From Pseudomonadota bacterium (GTDB lineage Bacteria > Pseudomonadota > Gammaproteobacteria > UBA9214), in contig JAWLAI010000003.1 in assembly GCA_041395565.1 (NCBI GenBank), positions 1-64,000 of the forward strand: a DNA stretch of 64,000 nt, read 5' to 3'. The position numbers and the translations under genes were made by a program. The notes beneath the pieces are model-generated. The model was not told the DNA's origin. It saw nothing but the letters and a program-made list of their open reading frames with translations, and made no database searches. Below, one piece after another: positions 33,613 through 41,736 of the stretch. How positions within the stretch are numbered: the first letter of the stretch is position 1; the number at the start of each line of letters is the position of its first letter.

Positions 33613-33717
33613 GTATAACGTTTGAACTCTGCCGCGCCGAGCGCAGCGAGGGAACCCTTGACGCCGGGAGCGAAAGCGAGCGGTGTCAAGGGCGTCGGCA
33701 GGAGTGATTGGTTAGGC
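33613..33717. other. attC site, class B (105 bp)
   Basis: Starts GTATAAC and ends GTTAGGC. It is close to the class B site at 28353. Confidence 0.8.
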
Positions 33718-33954
33718 ATCATTCCCCCTAACCTTGCGTCTTTCTTTACTGGCATATTCATTTTCCAGTAGTACGTGTACAGCTCTCACCAAACCCAGAT
33801 AGGAATCTTTCAACCATTCATTACGTTCCTCAACAGCTTCTTTTAAGGCTGACATAGCAACTTCCATAGCTTTAAAAAGGTCGTCTGCCCGCACAGATTC
33901 TTGGACTCTTTCCCCTGTTTTCTTAAATCTATCTTTACTCTCTTCCGTGGACAT
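33712..33954 (-). CDS. Small cassette protein, coiled-coil-like, unknown
   Basis: The 80-residue highly charged protein (TEESKDRFKKTGERVQESV, LKEAVEERNEWLKDSYLGL) is probably helical. No family is recognised. It is the only frame between two attC sites. Confidence 0.6.
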   Translation of the reverse strand: MSTEESKDRFKKTGERVQESVRADDLFKAMEVAMSALKEAVEERNEWLKDSYLGLVRAVHVLLENEYASKERRKVRGNDA

Positions 33955-33971
33955 ATGATTAATTCATTGAT

Positions 33972-34073
33972 GCCTAACGTCTGAGGCCAGCGGCGGCCGT
34001 GCGAAGGGCGCGCCTTTTTGCGCAAGCAAAAAGCGTGCGCGAGCCGGGCGTCCGCTGGGGCGATTGGTTAGGA
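33972..34073. other. attC site (102 bp)
   Basis: Starts GCCTAAC and ends GTTAGGA, with inner stem CCTTTTTGCGCAAGCAAAAAG. Confidence 0.75.
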
Positions 34074-34370
34074 ATCACTTCCGCATCCTCTTGCTTTGAA
34101 GTACGAAGCATTACAATGCATGCATTTCCCTATTGGAAATGCGCCACCGTAAAATCTTCTAAAGAATACGCCGCTCAACTCCCCGCAGCACGGGCAGGAC
34201 GTAAATGCACAAACCACACCAGACAAACTACCCACCAGAAAAAGGCCTACACCAAACCATTGAACAGACGTTCCGATGGCAAGATAAGCACCAACTGGGA
34301 TGGCAGCGACGAAAATGAGAAATAATATTCTCATTCTGCGCATCTTCCTCTGATCAGAACTGACTTCCAT
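34068..34370 (-). CDS. Cassette membrane protein with cysteine pairs
   Basis: The 100-residue protein has two hydrophobic helices (ILFLIFVAAIPVGAYLAIG and GVGLFLVGSLSGVVCAF) and a tail with CPCCGE and CMHCN, a possible zinc ribbon. Its layout resembles the 25449-25778 product but it is not obviously homologous. Function unknown. It is the second cassette from attI. Confidence 0.65.
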   Translation of the reverse strand: MEVSSDQRKMRRMRILFLIFVAAIPVGAYLAIGTSVQWFGVGLFLVGSLSGVVCAFTSCPCCGELSGVFFRRFYGGAFPIGKCMHCNASYFKARGCGSDS

Positions 34371-34383
34371 ATTGTCTCATGTG

Positions 34384-34444
34384 ATTCCTAACGTATTGAG
34401 ATGAATCGCGTGCGCCAGCACGTCGATTCGATCGAGTTGTTAGA
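34384..34444. other. attC site (61 bp)
   Basis: Starts TCCTAAC and ends GTTAGAT, with GAGATGAATCG paired to CGATTCGATC. It is the first attC from the integrase. Confidence 0.75.
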
Positions 34445-34672
34445 TTTTCCGCAGGCATGTCGAGGTTCAAAGCCCTTCGGCACGGTGCGACCCTGGATGT
34501 CCCGATGCAGCCGGAAAAGTGCGCCGAGGGACGGGCTCGAAAAAATAATGGGCAAAGCGAAGTGAAGCGAGTGCTGGTTGAAGCTGCGCTTAACCAGACT
34601 TGTTTCACTTCGCTTTTCTACCATGTTTTTCTCTCCATGTTCAGCATCCCTTGCTACTTCGTTCCATCTCAC
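34388..34672 (-). CDS. Possible ORF of the attI-proximal cassette
   Basis: A 94-residue frame fills the first cassette, with its stop inside the attC. Its sequence (LVKRSFNQHSLHFALPIIFS) has no recognisable domain and may not be translated. Gene-less cassettes are common, so I list it as tentative. Confidence 0.3.
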   Translation of the reverse strand: MRWNEVARDAEHGEKNMVEKRSETSLVKRSFNQHSLHFALPIIFSSPSLGALFRLHRDIQGRTVPKGFEPRHACGKSNNSIESTCWRTRFISIR

Positions 34673-34718
34673 AGACCTGGTTTTTTGCTTTGGGAATCTT
34701 CCTCTGTCGCCTGTAGGA

Positions 34719-34740
34719 ATCTAACAGTTGATTAGGCGGA
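34719..34740. other. Probable attI recombination point
   Basis: The minus strand reads GTTAGATTCC at the border of the first cassette, matching the GTTAGAT end of the first attC. This is where new cassettes should enter. The full attI site, with extra integrase-binding boxes, would extend toward the intI start; I cannot define its limits. Confidence 0.6.
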
Positions 34741-34812
34741 ATCCGTTTCTGACGTAATAGTGCGGATTCGTCCTATTGTGCGAATTAGTGAAGCTGCCTA
34801 ACATGCGTGACA

Positions 34813-34818
34813 TATAAT
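34813..34818 (+). promoter_or_regulatory. Possible -10 box for intI
   Basis: TATAAT lies 46 bases before the preferred intI start. No good -35 is present at 17 bases, so this is weak. If it is real, transcription begins inside the longest intI frame, which supports the later ATG. Confidence 0.35.
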
Positions 34819-34864
34819 GTTCCCCCGGTGCTGTTCACACCTCTTTTTTCACCACGGAAGCCAC

Positions 34865-36262
34865 ATGCCGCACGCCCCCGTTACTGCCCCTGGTACCGCG
34901 GCGCGGTTCTTCGATAACTACCTGGAATGCCTGCGTAAAGCTTCTATTCCGGAACGGCAGAGACGCTGGTATGTAAAGCGTATCGAAGCCTTTATTAAGG
35001 CTCAAAACGGCCGCAGGATCAAGTCACTTTCCGGACAGGAAATCGCCACTTACCTGGAAACGTTAGGCCGCGAAAATCGACTTGAAGGCTGGCAGTTTCG
35101 CCAGTGTGTAAATGCTATCCGGATTCTCTATTGCAATCTTTTATTGACCTCGGCCGCAAACGAAGTGGATTGGCGTTACTGGGCCGACTCTGCTCAAGAC
35201 CTGGAAGCCGAACATCCGACAACAGCACACGAGTACACCCCTGAAGAATTGTCCTGGCTGAAAATCAGGCGGGGCGATGGGCCTCTCAACAAAGTCCGGG
35301 AAATACACCGGGAACTTCTCGTACGGCTCGCGAACGAGATACGCAGGCGCGGATATGCCTGGCGTACCGAGCAGAGCTACGAGCAGTGGATCTGCAGATA
35401 CATCCTGTATTGCGACAATACTCCGCCGGAAAATACCGGAGCGGAAGAAGTTAAGTCATTCTTAAGTCATCTGTCGATCAGCCGTGATGTCAGTTCAAGC
35501 ACGCAGAACCAGGCACTTTGTGCCCTGGTTTTCATGTATCAGCAGGTGCTGGGGCGTGAACTCGGTGAACTGCAGGATTTCGCCCGTGCAAAGCGTCCAC
35601 GTAACCTGCCCGTGGTACTCAGCCGTAACGAAGTATCCGCACTACTCGCTCAAATGCAGGGCATGAACCGTATACTGGCTGCGTTGTTGTATGGTACGGG
35701 CATGCGTCTGCTGGAAGGGCTCAGGCTCCGCGTGCAGGATATCGATTTTGAATACCGGCGCATTCACGTGCACCAGGCGAAGGGCAAAAAAGATCGCTAT
35801 GTGCCCCTGCCACAGAGTCTGACTGATGACTTGCGGCTGCAGATTGACAAGGTTCGCGCGTTACACGAACAGGATATTGCTAACGGACACGGTGAAGTCC
35901 GTTTGCCCCATGCCCTTGCACGAAAGTATCCAGGCGCCGGGCATGAATTGAAGTGGCAGTTCCTGTTCCCTTCAGGTCGTCTTTCCGTGGATCCCCGCGG
36001 AGGTAAAATCCGCCGGCACCACCTGCATGAAAGTGCATTGCAGAGGGCCGTGAAACGTGCAGCTGTCGCCTGTCATCAACATAAACGGGTGGGCTGCCAT
36101 ACACTTCGCCACTCCTTTGCCACCCACCTGCTGGAAGCGAACTACGACATCCGGACAGTTCAGGAACTGCTCGGTCACGCTCATGTATCGACCACAATGA
36201 TTTACACGCACGTGCTTAATCATCCAGGTGTTGGCGTAACCAGCCCGCTTGATTTACCCTGA
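34865..36262 (+). CDS. intI: Integron integrase with N-terminal extension
   Basis: The 465-residue tyrosine recombinase carries the catalytic Arg in GTGMRLLEGLRLRVQDIDF (Arg281), the AKGKKDRY lysine, HTLRHSFATHL, LGHAHV and nucleophile Tyr447 in TMIYTHV. The segment GHELKWQFLFPSGRLSVDPR followed by IRRHHLHE is the extra patch found only in IntI proteins. A typical IntI is 320-340 residues, so an extra 120 or so residues are present at the N-terminus (FFDNYLECLRKASIPERQRR). They look like a second SAM-like DNA-binding domain. I prefer the ATG at 34865, 6 bases after GGAAG, to that at 34817. Confidence 0.92.
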   Translation: MPHAPVTAPGTAARFFDNYLECLRKASIPERQRRWYVKRIEAFIKAQNGRRIKSLSGQEIATYLETLGRENRLEGWQFRQCVNAIRILYCNLLLTSAANEVDWRYWADSAQDLEAEHPTTAHEYTPEELSWLKIRRGDGPLNKVREIHRELLVRLANEIRRRGYAWRTEQSYEQWICRYILYCDNTPPENTGAEEVKSFLSHLSISRDVSSSTQNQALCALVFMYQQVLGRELGELQDFARAKRPRNLPVVLSRNEVSALLAQMQGMNRILAALLYGTGMRLLEGLRLRVQDIDFEYRRIHVHQAKGKKDRYVPLPQSLTDDLRLQIDKVRALHEQDIANGHGEVRLPHALARKYPGAGHELKWQFLFPSGRLSVDPRGGKIRRHHLHESALQRAVKRAAVACHQHKRVGCHTLRHSFATHLLEANYDIRTVQELLGHAHVSTTMIYTHVLNHPGVGVTSPLDLP

Positions 36263-36278
36263 CTGGATAAAACGATTA

Positions 36279-37160
36279 TCACGCACTCATGGTTCCCGAT
36301 TTGCGGAACAGTGCCTGCTTCTCCCGGAACAGCGCGGAGATATCCGCGTCGCCGAAGCCCGCCTGCATCAGCCGGCGGTAATGAATCAGCGTCATCTCCA
36401 CCACCGGCATGGACACGCCCAGCTCGGCGGCCATCGCCTTGCAGATCGCGAGATCCTTGTGGTGCAGCGCGACGCGGAAGCCGGGCTCGAATTTGCCGCG
36501 GGCCATGGTCGGGCCGCGGTGGTCGAGAAACCAGTTGCCGGCCGCGCCGCTGCCGACCACCTCGATGACCGCCTCCAGCGGCAGCCCGAGCGCCTCGGCG
36601 AAGGCCAGCGCCTCGGTCACCGCCTGGTTGATGCCGGCGGCCATCACCTGGTTCACCGCCTTGGTGGCCTGTCCCGCGCCGACCGGGCCCATGTGTTCGA
36701 CGCGCGCGGCGATGCTGGCCAGCACCGGACGGATCCGCTCCAGCACCTGCGCATCGCCGCCCACCATCATGGCGAGCCGGCCATTGCGCGCGCCCTCGGT
36801 GCCGCCGGAGACCGGCGCGTCGAGAAAGGCCGCGCCCGGCGGCAGCGCGGCGGCGGCCTGCTGCGCGGTGGCCCGGCTCACCGTGGAGGTGTCGAGCACC
36901 ACGCTGCCCGCGCGCAGTGCGGGCCGGACGGACTCGACCAGCTCCAGCACGTCGGCATCGGCGGACACGGAGAGTATGACCAGCTCGCAGGCACGCGCCA
37001 GCTCGGCCGGCGTCGCGGCGACCGCCACGCCGGTCTCCTCGCGCAGCAGCAGCGCCTTGTCCGGCGTGCGGTTCCACACCGCGGCAAGATGACCGGCCGC
37101 GTGCAGGTTGCGCGCCATCGGCGCGCCCATGGCCCCGAGGCCGATGACACCGGTTTTCAT
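36279..37160 (-). CDS. NAD(P)-dependent beta-hydroxyacid dehydrogenase
   Basis: The 293-residue protein has an N-terminal Rossmann fold with GVIGLGAMGAPMARNL, the substrate segment FLDAPVSGGTEGARNGRLA and the catalytic lysine region GAGQATKAVNQVMAAG. This is the 3-hydroxyisobutyrate/tartronate semialdehyde reductase family (GarR, MmsB, GlxR, or GhrB-type succinic-semialdehyde reductases). The exact substrate is not predictable. It converges on intI with a 16-base gap. Confidence 0.92.
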   Translation of the reverse strand: MKTGVIGLGAMGAPMARNLHAAGHLAAVWNRTPDKALLLREETGVAVAATPAELARACELVILSVSADADVLELVESVRPALRAGSVVLDTSTVSRATAQQAAAALPPGAAFLDAPVSGGTEGARNGRLAMMVGGDAQVLERIRPVLASIAARVEHMGPVGAGQATKAVNQVMAAGINQAVTEALAFAEALGLPLEAVIEVVGSGAAGNWFLDHRGPTMARGKFEPGFRVALHHKDLAICKAMAAELGVSMPVVEMTLIHYRRLMQAGFGDADISALFREKQALFRKSGTMSA

Positions 37161-37183
37161 GGATTATCCTTCCGCTGCTAGAG

Positions 37184-37263
37184 AAAAGGGGTCGGAGTCA
37201 ATTACGTTCGCGTGCCGGTGAATAAAGACAACCCGGTGATCGTAATTGACTCCGACCCCTTTT
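37184..37263. repeat. Long inverted repeat, REP-like hairpin copy 2
   Basis: Perfect 23-base arms (37184-37206 and 37241-37263) start AAAAGGGGTCGGAGTCAATT. It lies between the speA stop and the dehydrogenase gene and could terminate speA, which ends at 37266. Confidence 0.85.
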
Positions 37264-37265
37264 CG

Positions 37266-39143
37266 TTACTCGTCTTCCATGTAGGTCGTGCCGGTCAGGC
37301 CGCCCTCCAGCGCCTGCAGGCACATGGCGCGTTCCGCACCCTTGAGGCCGGCGGCGTTGAGCTTCTCGCGGTAGCGCGCCATCAGGCGCTTGGGCTCGAA
37401 CTCCACGTAGCGCAGCAGCTCGTCGACGGAGTCGGCGTGGCGCGGGTCGACCAGGCGGTAGCCGCCGGCGCCGTCGAACTCGACGTTCACCGCGTCGGTG
37501 TCGCCGAACAGGTTGTGCATGTCGCCGAGGATCTCCTGGTAGGCGCCGAGCAGGAAGAAGCCGAACAGGTAGGTCTCGTTCGCGTCCAGGGCATGCACCG
37601 GCAGCGTCGACTCGACGCCGTTGCCGTCCACGTACATGCCGACCTGGCCGTCGGAATCGCAGGTCAGGTCGTGCAGGATCGCGCGCCGCTGCGGCCGTTC
37701 GTCGAGCCGCTGCAGCGGCACGATCGGGAAGATCTGGTCGATGCCCCACACGTCGGGCATGGACTGGAACACCGAGAGGTTACAGAAATACTTGTCGGCC
37801 AGGCGGCGGTTGATGTCGTCCAGCTCGGGCGGCGGCGTAGCCTGCGCCGCGAGCAGGCCCTGCACCCGGCGGCACAGCGCGTAGTAGAGCGACTCGCCGT
37901 GCGCGCGCTGCTCCAGGCTGACGTTGCCGATCAGGTACAGCCCGCGCAGCTCGGCGAGGTACCCGCCGCCCTGCAGGTAGCTGTCGAGCGCGGTGTCGGC
38001 CGTGCACTGCGCCAGCGTCGTGCGCAGCGCATTGATCGGCGCGATGTCGCTGCCGGCGCCGGCATCGGCCGCGCCCAGCACCTGCTCGGTGTCGAGCACG
38101 TTGGTGATCAGCACGGCGTGATGCGCGGTCAGCGCGCGCCCCGACTCGGACATCAGGTCCGGCGCGGGCAAGGCGCGCGCCCGCGCGATCTCGTTGAACA
38201 CGTCGACCACGGTCTGCGCGTAGCGGTCGACGTCGTAGTTCATGGAGCATTCGCTCTGCGAGCGCGTGCCCTCGTAGTCGATGCCCAGGCCACCGCCGAC
38301 ATCCACGGTGGTGACCGGCGCGCCGGCGTTGCGCAGCTCCACCCAGGTACGCGCCACCTCCAGCAGGGCGTCGCGGAACACCTCGATACTGGCGATCTGC
38401 GAACCGGGATGGCAGTGCAGCAGCGTCAGGCGTTCGAGCAGCTGCGCCTCGCCAAGGCGCGCCAGCAGCGCCAGCGCGCCGGCCGCGGTGAAGCCGAACT
38501 TGGAGCGGTCGCCGCCGGTGTTCTGCCAGTTGCCGGAGGTCACCGTGGACAGGCGCACGCGCAGGCCGAGTTCCGGCTGCATGCGCATGGCGCGGGCCGT
38601 GCCGATGATCAGCTCGAGCTCGGAGAGTTTCTCGATCACCAGCACCGTGCGGTGGCCCAGGCGCTGCGCGATCAGCGCGAGGCGGATGTACTCGGCATCC
38701 TTGTAACCGTTGCAGATGATGGTGCCGCCGGCCGGCAGGCTGCCGATCACGGCCATCAGCTCCGGCTTGCTGCCGCATTCCAGGCCGAGGCGCGCGCCGC
38801 CGTGCGCGACCAGGGCGTCGACCACGTGCTGCTGCTGGTTGACCTTGATCGGGTAGATCGCCGTGTACTGCGCCGCGTAGCCGGTCAGCCGCATGGCATG
38901 CGTGAACGCGCCGTGCAGCCGGTCGAGGCGGTTGCGCAGGATGTCGGTGAAGCGCACCAGCACCGGCAGGGTCAGGCCGTCCTCGTGCAGCCGGTCGACC
39001 AGGGTGACCATGTCGATGGCGGGGCCGTCGGCGCGCCCGGACGGGCGCGCGAGCAAGTGGCCGTCGGCGCCGACGTCGAAATAACCCCCGCTCCAGCCGG
39101 GGATGTTGTACTGCCTGCGGGCGTCATCGGGTGTCCAGGTCAT
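37266..39143 (-). CDS. speA: Biosynthetic arginine decarboxylase
   Basis: The 625-residue PLP enzyme converts arginine to agmatine, the first step of the agmatine route to putrescine. PLP-lysine segment YPIKVNQQ lies near residue 97; YSQSFG-type regions appear as NYDVDRYAQTVVD. DVGGGLGIDYEGT and LQGGGYLAELRGLYLIGN fit the family. Length fits SpeA. The ATG at 39143 is chosen; the frame continues 26 codons upstream across the hairpin. It is divergent from speE and the two together make spermidine precursors. speB/speC and speD are not in the window. Confidence 0.95.
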   Translation of the reverse strand: MTWTPDDARRQYNIPGWSGGYFDVGADGHLLARPSGRADGPAIDMVTLVDRLHEDGLTLPVLVRFTDILRNRLDRLHGAFTHAMRLTGYAAQYTAIYPIKVNQQQHVVDALVAHGGARLGLECGSKPELMAVIGSLPAGGTIICNGYKDAEYIRLALIAQRLGHRTVLVIEKLSELELIIGTARAMRMQPELGLRVRLSTVTSGNWQNTGGDRSKFGFTAAGALALLARLGEAQLLERLTLLHCHPGSQIASIEVFRDALLEVARTWVELRNAGAPVTTVDVGGGLGIDYEGTRSQSECSMNYDVDRYAQTVVDVFNEIARARALPAPDLMSESGRALTAHHAVLITNVLDTEQVLGAADAGAGSDIAPINALRTTLAQCTADTALDSYLQGGGYLAELRGLYLIGNVSLEQRAHGESLYYALCRRVQGLLAAQATPPPELDDINRRLADKYFCNLSVFQSMPDVWGIDQIFPIVPLQRLDERPQRRAILHDLTCDSDGQVGMYVDGNGVESTLPVHALDANETYLFGFFLLGAYQEILGDMHNLFGDTDAVNVEFDGAGGYRLVDPRHADSVDELLRYVEFEPKRLMARYREKLNAAGLKGAERAMCLQALEGGLTGTTYMEDE

Positions 39144-39188
39144 GGCAGGCAAGATAATGTCAGCGCGCGGCAATAGCAACCGATGGGG

Positions 39189-39263
39189 GATCAATGGGGT
39201 CAGACTCGATTGATCCGCCACTCAATCCAGTTGATTGATCAATCGAGTCTGACCCCATTGATC
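39189..39263. repeat. Long inverted repeat, REP-like hairpin copy 3
   Basis: Perfect 27-base arms (39189-39215 and 39237-39263) with a 21-base loop. The arm is the same as in copy 1 (3115-3199). It lies in the speA-speE divergent promoter region. Confidence 0.9.
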
Positions 39264-39328
39264 CCCATTGATCCCGCCCGGCCCGTGCGTGTATCGTCGC
39301 CCCGACCGACCATAACGGGGACACAGCC

Positions 39329-40180
39329 GTGACAGACAAAGACCAGTGGTTTACCGAAATCTACGAAATCGGGGGATCCGCGTTCGGCGTCAAGATCCGC
39401 GAACGGCTGCACAACGAGCAGACCGCGTACCAGCACATCGACATCTACGCCTCGGAGAAATTCGGCAACGTGATGGTCATCGACGGCTGCTACATGCTCA
39501 CCGCGCGCGAGAACTTCATCTACCACGAGATGATGTCGCACCCGGCGCTGTTCACCCACCCCTCCCCGGAACACGTGGTGATCATCGGCGGCGGTGACTG
39601 CGGCACGCTGCGCGAGGTGCTCAAGCACGGCCGCGTCACCCATGCCCTGCAGGTCGAGATCGACGAGCGCGTCACGCGCCTGGCCGAGGAGTTCTTCCCG
39701 GAACTCTGCGTGGCGAACGACGACCCGCGCGCCGAATTCCTGTTCGGCGACGGGATCAAGTGGATGCAGGAGACCACGCCCGGCACCGTCGACATCGTGA
39801 TCGTCGACAGCACCGACCCGGTCGGCCCGGCGGAAGGCCTGTTCACGGAAGCCTTCTACCGCGACTGCCACCGCGCGCTGGGCACGGACGGCATCCTCAT
39901 CCAGCAGAGCGAGTCGCCGCTGTACAACATGGACATCATCAACCCCATGCACAAGGCCATGCGCGCGGCCGGGTTCGTCGACGTGCAGACGCTGTTCTTC
40001 CCGCAGCCGTGCTATCCGTCCGGCTGGTGGAGCGCCACCATGGGCAGCAAGCAGCCCATGGCGGGACGCTTCCGCGAGCAGGATGCCGCCGGCAAGCGCT
40101 TCGACACGCGCTACTACAACGCCGCCATCCACAAGGCCGCGCTGACCCCGCCGGAGTTCTTCAAGCAGGCGCTGGAGTAG
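39329..40180 (+). CDS. speE: Polyamine aminopropyltransferase (spermidine synthase)
   Basis: The 283-residue enzyme transfers aminopropyl from decarboxylated SAM to putrescine. It shows QTAYQHIDIYASEKFGNVMVIDGCYMLT, the nucleotide motif HVVIIGGGDCGTLREVLKH at about 82-100 and the catalytic VDSTDPVGPAEGL. A usual GGGDGG is here GGGDCG. The start is GTG with GGGGA 9 bases upstream. The gene is divergent from speA. Confidence 0.95.
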   Translation: MTDKDQWFTEIYEIGGSAFGVKIRERLHNEQTAYQHIDIYASEKFGNVMVIDGCYMLTARENFIYHEMMSHPALFTHPSPEHVVIIGGGDCGTLREVLKHGRVTHALQVEIDERVTRLAEEFFPELCVANDDPRAEFLFGDGIKWMQETTPGTVDIVIVDSTDPVGPAEGLFTEAFYRDCHRALGTDGILIQQSESPLYNMDIINPMHKAMRAAGFVDVQTLFFPQPCYPSGWWSATMGSKQPMAGRFREQDAAGKRFDTRYYNAAIHKAALTPPEFFKQALE

Positions 40181-40334
40181 AACCTGCCTTACCACAGGTT
40201 CTGTGATTGGAGAGCGTCATTGCCGCCTGTGCGGGCATGACAATAAACTGCGCCAGCCATGGCAATCGGAAGTTAGCGCCAGGTTCCATGCGCGCTGCAG
40301 CACTGTACGCGTGCAGTCAGGTCTGCACAGGCCG

Positions 40335-40781
40335 TCAGTCGCACCACTGCTGCACGCTCGCGCGCGCCTGCTCGACGGCCTGCGCGCGCTGCGCGTCCGG
40401 CAGGTACTCGCGGTTACCCGCCGCGTCCAGCCGGTAGACGCGGCCGGCGCGCTCCATGTTGCGCAGGTGGTCGCGCGCATGGTTGCAGCGCGACTGCCGC
40501 TGTGCCTGTGCGGCCTGCGCCTCCTCGGCCTGGCGCTGCTTCAGCTGCCGCTCATCGTGCAGGGCATCGAGCAGGCGGCGGGTCTTGTCCATGCGGGCAG
40601 CGGGTGATTCCGCCGGTGCCGGCGGGGTGTCGAGCTTGCGCAGACTGTGGGCGTCGGTGTCGCAGGGGGTATCGCGGTATTGCACGCTGCCGTCCGCACC
40701 CGGGCACTTGTAGACCTGGGCGATCACCGGGCCGGCTGCCAGCACCGTGGCGAACAGGGCTGTCGCGATCTGTCGTTTCAT
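40335..40781 (-). CDS. DUF4124 domain periplasmic protein
   Basis: The 148-residue protein has a signal peptide (MKRQIATALFATVLAAGPVIAQ) and a DUF4124 domain (VYKCPGADGSVQYRDTPC). A coiled-coil, Q/E/R-rich stretch and a terminal Cys-containing helix follow. DUF4124 occurs widely in proteobacterial envelope proteins, function unknown. The ATG at 40781 starts the signal peptide; the frame continues upstream without it. Confidence 0.85.
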   Translation of the reverse strand: MKRQIATALFATVLAAGPVIAQVYKCPGADGSVQYRDTPCDTDAHSLRKLDTPPAPAESPAARMDKTRRLLDALHDERQLKQRQAEEAQAAQAQRQSRCNHARDHLRNMERAGRVYRLDAAGNREYLPDAQRAQAVEQARASVQQWCD

Positions 40782-40950
40782 GCCATCTCCTGCTCCCCGC
40801 CGGGGTGCGCTACGGGAATCCAAGCTACGCAAATGCAGCCAGGCTATCGGCCCGCACGCAGGATTTTGAACGCCGCAGATGTGCATGCCGGCGCGTTTCG
40901 CAGGCGGCGCTCCGGGCCCGGCATGCGCCATGCGCGGACACGGTCCGCGC

Positions 40951-41736
40951 TTACACCAGCCGGTCCAGGCACAGCCGCTGGCGGACATCGAACAGGTGGC
41001 GCGCGCTGATGCTGACCGCTGCGAGCGTGCCCAGACCCGTGCCGGCGGTGATCAGGAACATGATCAGGATCTGGTACTTCACGGCCTCGACGGGCGGCGC
41101 CCCGGCCAGGATCTGGCCGGTCATCATGCCCGGCAGGCTGACCACGCCGGCGGCGGCCATGGCGTTGATGATCGGGATCATGCCGCTGCGGATCGCCTTG
41201 CGGCGGTAGTCCGCGATCGCCTCGTCCCAGCGCTCGCCCAGCATGAGCCGCGCCTCGATGATATTGCGCTGCTCCCAGGCCGCCTGCGTGAGCCGGTCCA
41301 TGGCGATCGCGATGCCGTTCATGGTGTTGCCGAGCAGCATGCCCAGCAGCGGAATGGCGTACTGCGGCGCGTACCAGGGCTGCTCGCCGAGGATGACGAC
41401 GAGCGCGAAGATGGTGATGGCGAACGAGGACAGGAACATCGAGACCGTGCCGACGGCGTAGCCCCAGCCGCCGCGAAAGCGCCGTTCCTGGCGCTGCATC
41501 ACCTCGCGTCCCGCGATCAGCAGCATGCACAGCGACAGCAGCGCCACCCAGAGCGGATGCGAGCTGGCGAACAGCGCCTTCAGCACGAAGCCGATCAGCG
41601 AGAGCTGCACCGCGGTGCGCGCGGCCGCGATCAGCAACTGCCCGCTGAGGCCGGTGCGCAGGCGGATGGACAACAGCGCCAGCAGCAACACGAGCACCGC
41701 AGCCAGGGCGAGGTCGAGGGTGTCGAGCGTGATCAT
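40951..41736 (-). CDS. fetB: FetB-type ABC transporter permease
   Basis: The 261-residue protein matches the UPF0014/FetB family: IAAARTAVQLSLIGFVLKALFA, LLGMLLGNTMNGIAIAMDRL and INAMAAAGVVSLPGMMTGQI, with seven or so membrane helices. In E. coli FetAB exports iron and helps with oxidative stress. Its ATG overlaps the fetA stop by 4 bases. Confidence 0.93.
   Translation of the reverse strand: MITLDTLDLALAAVLVLLLALLSIRLRTGLSGQLLIAAARTAVQLSLIGFVLKALFASSHPLWVALLSLCMLLIAGREVMQRQERRFRGGWGYAVGTVSMFLSSFAITIFALVVILGEQPWYAPQYAIPLLGMLLGNTMNGIAIAMDRLTQAAWEQRNIIEARLMLGERWDEAIADYRRKAIRSGMIPIINAMAAAGVVSLPGMMTGQILAGAPPVEAVKYQILIMFLITAGTGLGTLAAVSISARHLFDVRQRLCLDRLV

Larger units (their letters stand above)
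22709..36262. mobile_element. Chromosomal integron: intI, attI and about 18 cassettes
   Basis: A tyrosine recombinase with the IntI-specific segment is on the plus strand at the right. To its left, minus-strand genes alternate with imperfect palindromic spacers that start RYYYAAC and end GTTRRRY, the R-box pattern of attC. Most cassette stop codons fall inside the spacer's R box. Base composition is markedly less GC-rich than the flanks. The cassettes include at least three toxin-antitoxin pairs, as in sedentary chromosomal integrons. The distal border is uncertain and may lie nearer 20-22 kb. Confidence 0.9.

Noticed and set aside
34741..34864. LexA box upstream of intI
   Set aside because: No CTGT-N8-ACAG sequence is present, so SOS control of this integrase is not supported.
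37212..39176. Long plus-strand frame over speA (654 codons)
   Set aside because: Its sequence is low complexity with H, Q, R and A in excess and no domain. It mirrors the codon pattern of speA.
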